32,547 nucleotides of DNA from JAHEEM01 sp036396795. GTDB lineage: Bacteria; Pseudomonadota; Gammaproteobacteria; Steroidobacterales; Rariloculaceae. Where the stretch lies: NCBI GenBank assembly GCA_036396795.1, contig DASWKF010000003.1:1-32547 (forward strand). The letters are read 5' to 3'. Under the pieces are notes generated by a model. That model saw only the letters and a program-made list of their open reading frames with translations. It was not told the origin of the DNA and made no database searches. Position numbers and translations under genes: made by a program. This document shows positions 7,784 to 14,883 of this stretch, piece after piece (positions within the stretch are counted from its first letter, which is position 1; each line of letters starts with the position of its first letter).

Positions 7784-8965
7784 CTACTGCTGCTGCGACA
7801 AAAAGGCTTCTCTCTGCGTATTCCAGCGCTCGGCCAGCGCTTCCTGATTCGCGACCTCATTGTTATATGCAGCGCTCGCCAGCGCGCGCTCCTCGTCGGC
7901 TAGATCGTCATCCTCGGCGATCTCCTCCAGGCACTCGAGCACCTCCGTGCTCTCCTCGAGGTAGGTTTGCACGAGACCCTGCGTCTCCACCATCGCCTCC
8001 ATCGTGGCATCGTTCGCGTTGGGTATGCTCGGCGGCGTCGGAAACTCGCAATCTGCCGCAAGCTCCGCGAGGCGCTGGTCGTTTGCAGATGGCTCAGCGG
8101 CTGCAGCGGCCTCGAGCTCGCGCGCCAAGGACATTGCCGCGAAGTAGTCCTCACTCGTATTGTCGGCGACGCGCAGGTACTCGGTGATGGATTCGAAGGC
8201 GGCCGGGTTGTTGCCGACGGCGGAGAGGACGTTCGCTTCGGTGAGCAGCAGCTCGGGCTCGAAGCCGCCGCAGGCTGCGCGGTACTCATTGAAATGCGCG
8301 GCTGCGGCGTCGTTGTTTCCGGCCGCGACCGCGGCGTCGATCTCGGACCGCAACGCCACGTGGCGTTCCTCCGCCGAGAGATTCGGATAGCCATCCGGAA
8401 CGATGCGCGTCATCGAAGTCACTGCGATCAGCGGGTCCGTGACGTCGGATGAAAACGGACCGTTGGAGCCGGTCGGCAGCGCGGCGATGTTGTCGATGAC
8501 CGCTATGCCGTCTGTGACACGGCCGAAGACGGTGTAGCCGACGCGGTCGCCTTCGGTGTTGAGGGAGGTGTTGTTGTCCAGGTTCACATAAAACTGGGAG
8601 GTCGCAGAATCCGGATCCGACGTGCGCGCGGCCGAGAGCGTGCCGCGGTCGTTGCCGAGGCCGTTCTGCGATTCGTTGACCACAGGGGCTAAGGTCGCCT
8701 TGTTGCGAAACGTGCGCGTGTAGCCGCCGCCTTGGACGACGAAGCCTTCGATGACGCGATGAAACACCGTGCCGTTGTAGAAACCGCGGTCCACGTACTC
8801 GAGAAAATTCGCGGCATGGGCGGGTGCTTGGTCGTCGAACACCTCGAGCGTGAAATTGCCGGCGTCGGTGCAGACGGCCACGCCGGTCGCTTCGGCCGTG
8901 CCCGCGACGCCCAAGGCCAGAGCAGCGGCCGTCAACACGGGCGCGAGGCGCCAGTTCAGGGTCAT
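7784..8965 (-). CDS. Secreted cyclophilin-type peptidyl-prolyl isomerase with C-terminal helical domain
   Basis: A 393-residue protein. It has a Sec signal (LAPVLTAAALALGVAGTAEA), then a bacterial cyclophilin domain of about 170 residues with FLEYVDRGFYNGTVFHRVIEGFVVQGGG, the SQFYVNL block and TVFGRVTDGIAV. FHRVI keeps the catalytic arginine, and FVVQGGG the substrate-binding region. After DPLIAVTSMTRI follows an acidic, Ala/Glu-rich domain of about 200 residues, mostly helical, with a TPR-like flavour (AAGNNDAAAAHFNEYRAACGG), which ordinary periplasmic PpiA does not have. ATG 8965 is chosen because GAGGAG lies eight bases upstream; an upstream in-frame extension to 9016 lacks a site and a signal peptide. 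It assists folding of exported proteins; the helical part may hold clients. It is convergent with the DUF6152 gene. Confidence 0.9.
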   Translation of the reverse strand: MTLNWRLAPVLTAAALALGVAGTAEATGVAVCTDAGNFTLEVFDDQAPAHAANFLEYVDRGFYNGTVFHRVIEGFVVQGGGYTRTFRNKATLAPVVNESQNGLGNDRGTLSAARTSDPDSATSQFYVNLDNNTSLNTEGDRVGYTVFGRVTDGIAVIDNIAALPTGSNGPFSSDVTDPLIAVTSMTRIVPDGYPNLSAEERHVALRSEIDAAVAAGNNDAAAAHFNEYRAACGGFEPELLLTEANVLSAVGNNPAAFESITEYLRVADNTSEDYFAAMSLARELEAAAAAEPSANDQRLAELAADCEFPTPPSIPNANDATMEAMVETQGLVQTYLEESTEVLECLEEIAEDDDLADEERALASAAYNNEVANQEALAERWNTQREAFLSQQQ

Positions 8966-9166
8966 GTCGAGCTCCTCATCGTCGGGATTCCGGTCGGGGG
9001 CCGGGCCAGAACGCACCCTATCGCCCGACCTGAGTGTGGGTCAACCGCAAAAGCCGCCGGCGCTCAGGCGTAGCCTCACCGCGCGGACCTTCGGAGGCCC
9101 TCGGGCTGCGGTATGATCCACGGGCGTATAGTCGAAATGCGAAAAAAAGTTTCAGGGGGACGCATT

Positions 9167-10198
9167 GTGCGGACGACCTACGCTTTCATTGCCGCGGTCA
9201 CGGTTGCCGTTTTCGGAATCGCCTCGGCGCACCACAGCGCCACGATTTTCGACAGGCAGTCGGTCGTGGCGTTTCAGGGTAGCGTGACCCGGTTCAGCTG
9301 GACGAACCCGCACGTCTACATCTATGTCGAAACCCGGGACGATGCCGGTGGCGTCGTCGAATGGGAAATCGAGACCGATGCGACACCGATACTGGCCCGC
9401 AGCGGCTGGACGGCGGACTCGCTCGTGCCTGGAGACCGTGTGACGGTTCGGGCGAACCCCGATAGGAACGTCGAGCGAAGGCACGGGCTGCTGGTTTCCG
9501 TTTCGAAGGGCGATGGAGCGACGTTGACCGCGAGGTCGTATTTCCTGCGTGCGGCGGACGATACGCAGTCGCTCGCCCGCGCCGCGGATATGTCCGGCAT
9601 CTGGGAGTTGAGCGTGCTCGACTTCGAGCCCTTCTACGAGGTGTGGGCCCAGGTAGACCTCACGCCGAAGGCGATCGCCGCGCAGGCGGCTTACGATATT
9701 CGCGCGGAGAACCCCGTGGCGCAATGTATCGCCCCGCCGACGCCGACGATCCTGGTCGCGCCTTATCTCAACGAGATCGTGCTCGGTGAAGACGTGATCC
9801 TCATTCGAAACGAGCGCTTCAATATCGAGCGCACCATCCATATGGACGGACGCGGCCATCCGGACGGTGGAGAGCGCAGCAATCAGGGTCACTCCATCGG
9901 CCGGTGGGAGGGTGACGTTCTGGTCGTCGATACGATGAATTTTTCGGAGAACCGCGCCCCCATCTATGGCAGACCCGCCCGAGCCGAGGGCGTCCCCTCG
10001 GGTCTCGGCAAGCACGTCGTCGAGAAATTCCGGTTGAGCGAAGATCGAACGCATATCGCCATCGACTTTTCTTGGGAGGATCCCGAGTACCTGGCCGAGC
10101 CGTTCACCGGCACGGTGAGGTGGTATTACGCGCCGCATTTCGAGATGCTCGGGTTCGACTGCGATTCGGACAACGCGAGACGTTTTTCAGGCCAGTGA
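9167..10198 (+). CDS. Secreted fusion: DUF6152 domain plus GIW / GRWEGDVLVVD family domain
   Basis: A 343-residue protein. The start is GTG 9167, because AGGGGGA lies seven bases upstream and the product then begins with a clean signal peptide (TTYAFIAAVTVAVFGIASA); ATG 9137 and an upstream ATG add charged residues. The mature protein begins HHSATIFDRQ. Residues 23-125 are DUF6152 (WTNPHVYIYV), followed by the second domain from about 135: AADMSGIWEL, an APPTPTILVAPYLNEIV block, HMDGRGHP, GHSIGRWEGDVLVVD and KHVVEKF. The two domains exist as separate genes at 5514-7755, so this is a natural fusion of neighbours. It is a paralogue of the protein at 27116. The 201-base region between this gene and the divergent cyclophilin gene holds its promoter. 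Confidence 0.85.
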   Translation: MRTTYAFIAAVTVAVFGIASAHHSATIFDRQSVVAFQGSVTRFSWTNPHVYIYVETRDDAGGVVEWEIETDATPILARSGWTADSLVPGDRVTVRANPDRNVERRHGLLVSVSKGDGATLTARSYFLRAADDTQSLARAADMSGIWELSVLDFEPFYEVWAQVDLTPKAIAAQAAYDIRAENPVAQCIAPPTPTILVAPYLNEIVLGEDVILIRNERFNIERTIHMDGRGHPDGGERSNQGHSIGRWEGDVLVVDTMNFSENRAPIYGRPARAEGVPSGLGKHVVEKFRLSEDRTHIAIDFSWEDPEYLAEPFTGTVRWYYAPHFEMLGFDCDSDNARRFSGQ

Positions 10199-10268
10199 GG
10201 CCGGCGGTAGTGACCTACGCGCTAGCCGCGTCAGAGCCCGCAGCGCGTGCTGCCGACACAAATATGGA

Positions 10269-11903
10269 CTAAGCTGCTTCCCGCGCCCCCCGCTGAACCG
10301 CTCTTTGGTACGGCGCCGGATCCACGGGCTCTGACGGCGAATTGATGAACCGCAGATGCGCCGCCGTATCGACGCTCTCGACGTACAGATCCCGGGCGAT
10401 GGCTGAGACGAGCCGCGGGTGATTCACGGCGCTCGGCACGTCGCCTATGAGCATGCCGAAGCTCAAGCGCGCGGACAAATTGAAGCAGTGGATGTTGCGC
10501 AGATAATCCGCGCCCGTGCCTTCGCGGGGCAGGAGCTCGAAGCCCGCGCCGAGATAGGGATGAATCGCGCCCGCCGCGTTGTCCTCGCCGGTCTCGGGCG
10601 CGTAGCGATCGCCCCAGAGCGCGATCGACTCGTGGATGCCGGCGAGCTCGGGTTGAGCCGCGAGGTCGATGCGATAACCGGTTCCGGCGATCAGGTGATC
10701 GAAACGCCGGGTGCTGCCTGCGGCGTTCGCGACGACCTTCCCGCCGGCAATCGCGACATCGGCAAGCGAGGTCTCGAGATGCAGCCGGAAGCCGTCGAGC
10801 TTCATCACGCGCTCGATCGAGTCGAGCGGCACGGTGGCCACGCTGCGATCGCCGCGCAGGAAGTTTCGCCAGCGGACGACGTCCGGTAGCTCATAGGCCA
10901 TCTCGCGCGCGTTCGGATGTCCCGGATCGCTCGGCTCGGACGGCTGCGATCCCCCGGGGTAGCCGACATACGCGCGGCGATTGAACATGTGGACCTCGGC
11001 GGCGCCGCTTTCGAGCGCGACGGCGGCGGCATCGAACGCCGAGGAGCCGGCGCCGATGACGCCGACGATCTTGCCCGCGAGCGCATCGAAAGGAATCTGG
11101 CTCTCGGTATGGCTCCAGAAGCCGGACGGCAGCACGCGCAGGAAACCAGGCAGGTTCGCACCGCCCGCGCCTGAATAGCCGTTCGCGAGCACGAGCTTGC
11201 GCGTCGTCGCGACGCGCCGCACGCCTTCGGACTCCAGATGCAGGCGCAGCAGGTCGCCCTGCGGCTCGATCTCGAGCAACTGCGTGCGGTAGCGCACGCT
11301 CGTGCCCGTGACTTGCTGGAACCAGTCCACGTAATCGGCCCACGCCAGACGCGGAATCCGATCCAGCGCGTCGAACGCCTCCGGGCCGTTCAGCGTTTCG
11401 TACCACGCGCGAAAGCCCAAGGTCGGGTTGTCTTGCTCGGGACCGATGAGGGTCTTGCCCGTGCGCAGCTGGTGCATCCGCGCGATGCTCCGCCAGATGC
11501 CGGCCTGGCCCGGCGCCGCTTGGTCGATGACCTCGACCTGGCCGACGCCCTTGCGCTTGAGCCCGTACGCGATCGCGATGCCGCTCTGTCCGCCGCCGAC
11601 GATGACGACGTTGTGATCGGCACCGGGGCGCGGCCGCACCCAATCGGCCGGGTCGCGCCCCGCCCAGCGCTGGGCGCGCCGCGTCTGTAACTCGAGCGCG
11701 CCGGCTGCATCCGCGGGCTCCGCGGCGGCTGCCGGCTCGCGCTGCGGGCTCGTCTGCGCCGTTGCGGCGCTCGCGCTCAAGCCGCCGACCGCCAGGAGGC
11801 CTACGCCGTGGACAAATCCGCGCCGGTCGATCAGGTTCGGCGCCTTTCCTGTGGTCAGTGCTTGCTCATCGGACTCGGGCGTCCGGCCGCGGTTCTTGGT
11901 CAT
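10269..11903 (-). CDS. Tat-exported FAD-dependent monooxygenase (FMO/BVMO-like)
   Basis: A 544-residue flavoprotein. Residues 27-49 form a Tat-like signal (DRRGFVHGVGLLAVGG ... ATAQ). The FAD-binding Rossmann motif is VIVGGGQSGIA (residues 101-110). A second dinucleotide motif for NADPH is GVIGAGSSAFDAA (281-292), preceded by GFWSHTES, which corresponds to the FxGxxxH fingerprint of flavin monooxygenases. A GTGYRID block follows near the C-terminus. The family adds one oxygen atom to N, S or carbonyl carbon. Export of an NADPH-using enzyme is unusual, because NADPH is not expected in the periplasm; either another electron donor is used or the leader is not functional. ATG 11903 has GAGGAG upstream. 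Pieces of a second copy occur at 30787-30920. Confidence 0.88.
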   Translation of the reverse strand: MTKNRGRTPESDEQALTTGKAPNLIDRRGFVHGVGLLAVGGLSASAATAQTSPQREPAAAAEPADAAGALELQTRRAQRWAGRDPADWVRPRPGADHNVVIVGGGQSGIAIAYGLKRKGVGQVEVIDQAAPGQAGIWRSIARMHQLRTGKTLIGPEQDNPTLGFRAWYETLNGPEAFDALDRIPRLAWADYVDWFQQVTGTSVRYRTQLLEIEPQGDLLRLHLESEGVRRVATTRKLVLANGYSGAGGANLPGFLRVLPSGFWSHTESQIPFDALAGKIVGVIGAGSSAFDAAAVALESGAAEVHMFNRRAYVGYPGGSQPSEPSDPGHPNAREMAYELPDVVRWRNFLRGDRSVATVPLDSIERVMKLDGFRLHLETSLADVAIAGGKVVANAAGSTRRFDHLIAGTGYRIDLAAQPELAGIHESIALWGDRYAPETGEDNAAGAIHPYLGAGFELLPREGTGADYLRNIHCFNLSARLSFGMLIGDVPSAVNHPRLVSAIARDLYVESVDTAAHLRFINSPSEPVDPAPYQRAVQRGAREAA

Positions 11904-11950
11904 TGGTGTTTCTCCTCAGCCCTCGGAGTACCGTAATACCAACGTCGTGC
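11895..11950. repeat. Leader segment shared with 30867-30920
   Basis: The start and upstream region of the intact monooxygenase gene is repeated in front of the remnant: CATTGGTGTT and TAATACCAACGTCGTGC (11934-11950 and 30904-30920) occur in both, in the same orientation and nearly the same spacing. It marks an old duplication. Confidence 0.75.
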
Positions 11951-12167
11951 ATCGCATTCAAGATGCCGCCGGGGCATGACGGGGAAGGCTGGCTAGAAGG
12001 GGTCCGAGAACTTCGGATCCATCAGCATTTCGGTGTCAGTCAGCGTTTTTAGGAACCCGAAACCGATCTCTAGCGCGCTTTCGGTTTGCCTCGCCGCTAC
12101 GGTATATTCAACGGCTCAGGGCCGATATCAAGTCCCGCCAACACCAAAACCAACGGAAGCAAGACCC
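11904..12167. promoter_or_regulatory. Divergent promoter region between monooxygenase and dienelactone hydrolase
   Basis: The 264 bases separate two divergent genes. The left part is the duplicated monooxygenase leader; the right part has an AT-rich TATATTCAACG (about 12102-12112), a possible -10 region for the hydrolase gene. No known operator is recognised. Confidence 0.4.
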
Positions 12168-13013
12168 ATGTGCGACCAAGACCATTTCGAAGAAGATCTG
12201 AAGCGATACACCCGCCGCGACGCCGGCGTCCTGGCCGCCGCCGTCGGTGTTGCGATCGCATTGCCCCGCGTCGCCAACGCCGTCGACGTGAACGAAAGCG
12301 AAGTTACGGTTCCGACGCCGGACGGCGAGTGCGACGCCTATTACGCGGCGCCGATTACCGGGAGTCATGCGGCCGTTCTCGTCTGGCCGGACATCTTCGG
12401 GCTGCGGCCTGCATTCCGGCAGATGGGCAAGCGGCTCGCCGAAGCGGGCTACAGCGTGCTCGTCGTGAATCCGTTCTACCGAACCCAGAGGGCGCCGACC
12501 GCGCCGCAAGGCGCGAGCACGCCGATTCCGGAGGTTCGGCCGCTCGCGCAGTCGTTGAATCCGCAGACCCAGGTGACCGATGCGAGGGCCTTCGTCGCCT
12601 GGCTCGACGCCCGGCCCGAGGTAGACACGGGCAGGAAGATGGGCACGATCGGTTACTGCATGAGCGGCAGCTTCGTCATGCGCACGGCGGCGACCCTGCC
12701 GGACCGCATCGGCGCGGGCGGCTCGTTCCACGGCGGCGGCTTGACGACCGACAATCCCGACAGCCCGCATCTGCTGATCCCGCAGATGCAGGCGCAGTTC
12801 CTGATCGCGATTGCCGAGAACGACGACGAGCGCGATCCCGAGTCGAAGAACATACTGCGGGAAGCCTTCGCCGAGGCCAACGTGCCGGCGGAGATCGAGG
12901 TCTACCCGGCCGCGCATGGCTGGTGCCCGCCCGATACGCTGGTTTACGACCAGCAGCAGTCCGAACGGGCGTGGGGACGGATGATGGCGCTCTTCGGCAA
13001 CGCCCTGGCCTAG
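12168..13013 (+). CDS. Dienelactone hydrolase family protein with Tat-like leader
   Basis: A 281-residue alpha/beta hydrolase. Catalytic residues are Cys164 in GYCMSG, an aspartate in the following strand region (AENDDERDPES) and His250 in AAHGW, as in carboxymethylenebutenolidase (cleavage of dienelactone in the modified ortho-cleavage pathway). The Cys nucleophile sets it apart from Ser esterases. The N-terminus CDQDHFEEDLKRYTRRDAGVLAAAVGVAIALP looks like a twin-arginine leader, although many members annotated with it are not shown to be exported. ATG 12168 has CGGAAG upstream; the longer frame to 12033 has no site. It is divergent from the monooxygenase gene, with a 264-base region between them. 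Its substrate need not be a chloroaromatic dienelactone. Confidence 0.88.
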   Translation: MCDQDHFEEDLKRYTRRDAGVLAAAVGVAIALPRVANAVDVNESEVTVPTPDGECDAYYAAPITGSHAAVLVWPDIFGLRPAFRQMGKRLAEAGYSVLVVNPFYRTQRAPTAPQGASTPIPEVRPLAQSLNPQTQVTDARAFVAWLDARPEVDTGRKMGTIGYCMSGSFVMRTAATLPDRIGAGGSFHGGGLTTDNPDSPHLLIPQMQAQFLIAIAENDDERDPESKNILREAFAEANVPAEIEVYPAAHGWCPPDTLVYDQQQSERAWGRMMALFGNALA

Positions 13014-13019
13014 CCGACC

Positions 13020-13066
13020 CGCAGGCGGCCGGCTCTCGAGCGGCTCGCAGGGCCGGCCGGCCTGCG
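13020..13066 (+). terminator. Strong GC hairpin after the dienelactone hydrolase gene
   Basis: Arms CGCAGGCGGCCGGC (13020-13033) and GCCGGCCGGCCTGCG (13052-13066) pair with one bulge; the loop is 18 bases. It starts seven bases after the stop codon. There is no T-tract, so it is not a standard intrinsic terminator, but it may block 3' degradation or end the transcript with Rho. Confidence 0.5.
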
Positions 13067-13070
13067 CCGT

Positions 13071-13091
13071 GAAATCCGATGCGCAAGCTCG
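13071..13091 (+). repeat. Exact 21-base copy of the LamB/YcsF gene start
   Basis: These 21 bases are identical to 31062-31082, which hold the leader and the first four codons (MRKL) of the LamB/YcsF gene. After this the sequence diverges and the frame stops after 21 codons. It may be a stub left by a duplication in which this copy was lost. A chance match of this length in a window of this size is unlikely. Confidence 0.7.
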
Positions 13092-13164
13092 CTGAGGCGA
13101 GCACGGACGAACGCCCTAGGCCGCCTCGCGCAGCTGGGATCTAGACAGGCCCAGCACTGTGACC

Positions 13165-14136
13165 TTAGTTCGCAGCTGCGCGCCTGGCACGCTGCACTGC
13201 GATGCACTCCGTCATGACATCGAGGAGGCCCTGATACGCCGACGCCCCGACCACGAAGGGATTCGGCGTTCCCGCTCTTCTGGCCGCGAGTTGCTCGAGA
13301 CGCCCATACATGCCGTCGAAGATCGGATGGTTGTGTATCTCGACGTCGACCGCCATGTCCTCCGAGACTTCGGCGAAATGGCCGACCGACCGGACGTACT
13401 GATCCAGCACTTCGTCCGAAATGTCCCCGATGCCCGAGATGATCCCGCCGAAGAGCCCCACCATGTGCCTGTTGCCTCCGTCGTTCACCGGGAAAATCAA
13501 TCCCAGCGCCCCGGGTGTGTGACCGGGTATGTGAACGGGGGTGACAGCCTTGTCCCCGAGCACGACGGGCTGGCCTTCTGCAAGGACGACATCTCGCGTC
13601 GGGATGGGGTTGTTTCCGCGTCTTTGTTCCATCAGGTCCCAGTCGGCGGCGGAAAGCGCGACGCGAGCGCCGTAGCGCTCCTGCATGAATCTCGCGCCGC
13701 CGAAATGATCCGCATGACCATGAGAAACGATCACGTATCGTACGTCCTCGGGATCCAGCCCGAGTTGCGCAAGTCCGGCAAGAAGAATGGATTCCTCCTC
13801 ACCCGGGTAGCCCGAGTCAATCAAGATGATGCCCTCGGACGTGTTCAGGACATAAACGACGGTCCCGGCGTGCCCCAGCACGGCAAAATCGTCGAACATC
13901 CACGTCGGATCCAGAACCGGGCTCTCGCGGCGATTCCCCGGATCGGGATTCCTTCCGCAGAGAAAGTCTACCGCCTGCACCCAATCGTCTCCGCCGGCCT
14001 GCCTCGCGGCCGCCAGATGCCGCATGGCCTCGGGTGAATCTTGTCCGTTGGACGCGCGGTCTTGAGCCTCTGCAACGGCCGTGAACATGGCTATCGCGGC
14101 GGCGAATGTGCATAGGCTGTTTCTTATCGGAACCAT
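13165..14136 (-). CDS. Secreted metallo-beta-lactamase-fold hydrolase (subclass B3-like)
   Basis: A 323-residue protein with a Sec signal (LCTFAAAIAMFTAVAEAQ). Zinc ligands are His139, His141, Asp143 and His144 (SHGHADH), His206 (GHTPG) and a C-terminal histidine (268 or 270, EIHNHP). The length, the WMFDDFAVLGHAGTVVYVLNTSEGIILIDSG block and the secreted location match the B3-like branch, which includes both beta-lactamases and lactonases. It is a better guess that this one acts on a lactone or ester, because its neighbours are an uptake receptor and catabolic enzymes. The GAGGGGA site eight bases upstream fixes ATG 14136. It is third in the presumed operon receptor 1, small secreted protein, hydrolase. 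Beta-lactam hydrolysis cannot be excluded from the sequence. Confidence 0.9.
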   Translation of the reverse strand: MVPIRNSLCTFAAAIAMFTAVAEAQDRASNGQDSPEAMRHLAAARQAGGDDWVQAVDFLCGRNPDPGNRRESPVLDPTWMFDDFAVLGHAGTVVYVLNTSEGIILIDSGYPGEEESILLAGLAQLGLDPEDVRYVIVSHGHADHFGGARFMQERYGARVALSAADWDLMEQRRGNNPIPTRDVVLAEGQPVVLGDKAVTPVHIPGHTPGALGLIFPVNDGGNRHMVGLFGGIISGIGDISDEVLDQYVRSVGHFAEVSEDMAVDVEIHNHPIFDGMYGRLEQLAARRAGTPNPFVVGASAYQGLLDVMTECIAVQRARRAAAN

Positions 14137-14163
14137 GAGCTTCCCCTCATCTTTTGGTGCGCT

Positions 14164-14883
14164 CTACTCCACCACCAGTTGTTCTACGGTATCGAGATCG
14201 TTGCCCAGCCTCGTCAGGTCGACTTTGACTCTCTGCCCGTCCGGATCGAGAGTGTAACGAATCCGCCTTCCCTGCTCGTCGATGATCCTGAGCGACTGCG
14301 GGAAGAGTGCCGGCGGGGGCGCGTTCTTAGGCACTCTCGCCTCCAATATGTACAGGCGGCTCGCATGCAGATGGATTGCGACGAAGCTGCGGGACTGATC
14401 GGGGTTGACGATCTGTAGTTGCTGTCCTTCTATCTTGTCGACGACCGCATATCCGGCATACGTCACATCGCCACCCCTCTGGCGAAAAGCCTCCGCGGCA
14501 TGCACCACCGAGGCTCGAACGTCCCCCACCCAGAAACCCTCGCCCGAAGTCGCGTCGGTCGGGTCGGGCCGCGTCGCGTGTCTCCTTTCAGCCTCGGTGT
14601 AGTCGACGACGGTAAGCGAGTAGACGCTCGCCCCGTCCTCGACGGAATAGACACGCGCGGGGTAGATGACGTCGTAGGCGGAAACGTGGGTCGTTTGCCG
14701 AGCCTCGGGCGCGCGCGGAAGCATGACGCTGAAGAGGTCGGTGCGATTGACGTACTGGATCCAGCCCCTGGCATCCTGAGCAAGCGCGAGCGAGGCGATG
14801 AGGGGGATCATCGCCGTCGCCGCGCGTTGCTGCAGGGAAATCAGTTGGCGCCCCAGTCCATCGTGAACTCGAGGCCCCACCAT
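14164..14883 (-). CDS. Secreted protein of unknown function, paralogue of the one at 28182
   Basis: A 239-residue product if ATG 14883 is used, overlapping the receptor 1 gene by 43 bases; ATG 14811 would leave a signal peptide of only 11 residues. No clear ribosome binding site supports either, so coupled translation from the receptor gene is likely. The mature part begins QDARGWIQYVNRTDLFSV and contains PARVYSVEDGASVYSLTVVDYTEAERRH and SRSFVAIHLHASRLYILEA. The same blocks in the same order make the protein at 28182-28853. It is a strand-rich single domain, with no catalytic motif. It sits between receptor 1 and the metallo-hydrolase, so a periplasmic substrate-handling role is inferred. The start is uncertain. 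Confidence 0.72.
   Translation of the reverse strand: MVGPRVHDGLGRQLISLQQRAATAMIPLIASLALAQDARGWIQYVNRTDLFSVMLPRAPEARQTTHVSAYDVIYPARVYSVEDGASVYSLTVVDYTEAERRHATRPDPTDATSGEGFWVGDVRASVVHAAEAFRQRGGDVTYAGYAVVDKIEGQQLQIVNPDQSRSFVAIHLHASRLYILEARVPKNAPPPALFPQSLRIIDEQGRRIRYTLDPDGQRVKVDLTRLGNDLDTVEQLVVE

Noticed and set aside
12108..12917. A minus-strand frame of 269 codons opposite the dienelactone hydrolase gene
   Set aside because: It lies antisense to the intact hydrolase with its Cys164 and His250 motifs and has no signal or domain of its own.
13165..14136. Calling the metallo-hydrolase a beta-lactam resistance gene
   Set aside because: The zinc motif fits the B3-like fold, but the fold also holds lactonases and other hydrolases, and the neighbours point to catabolism.
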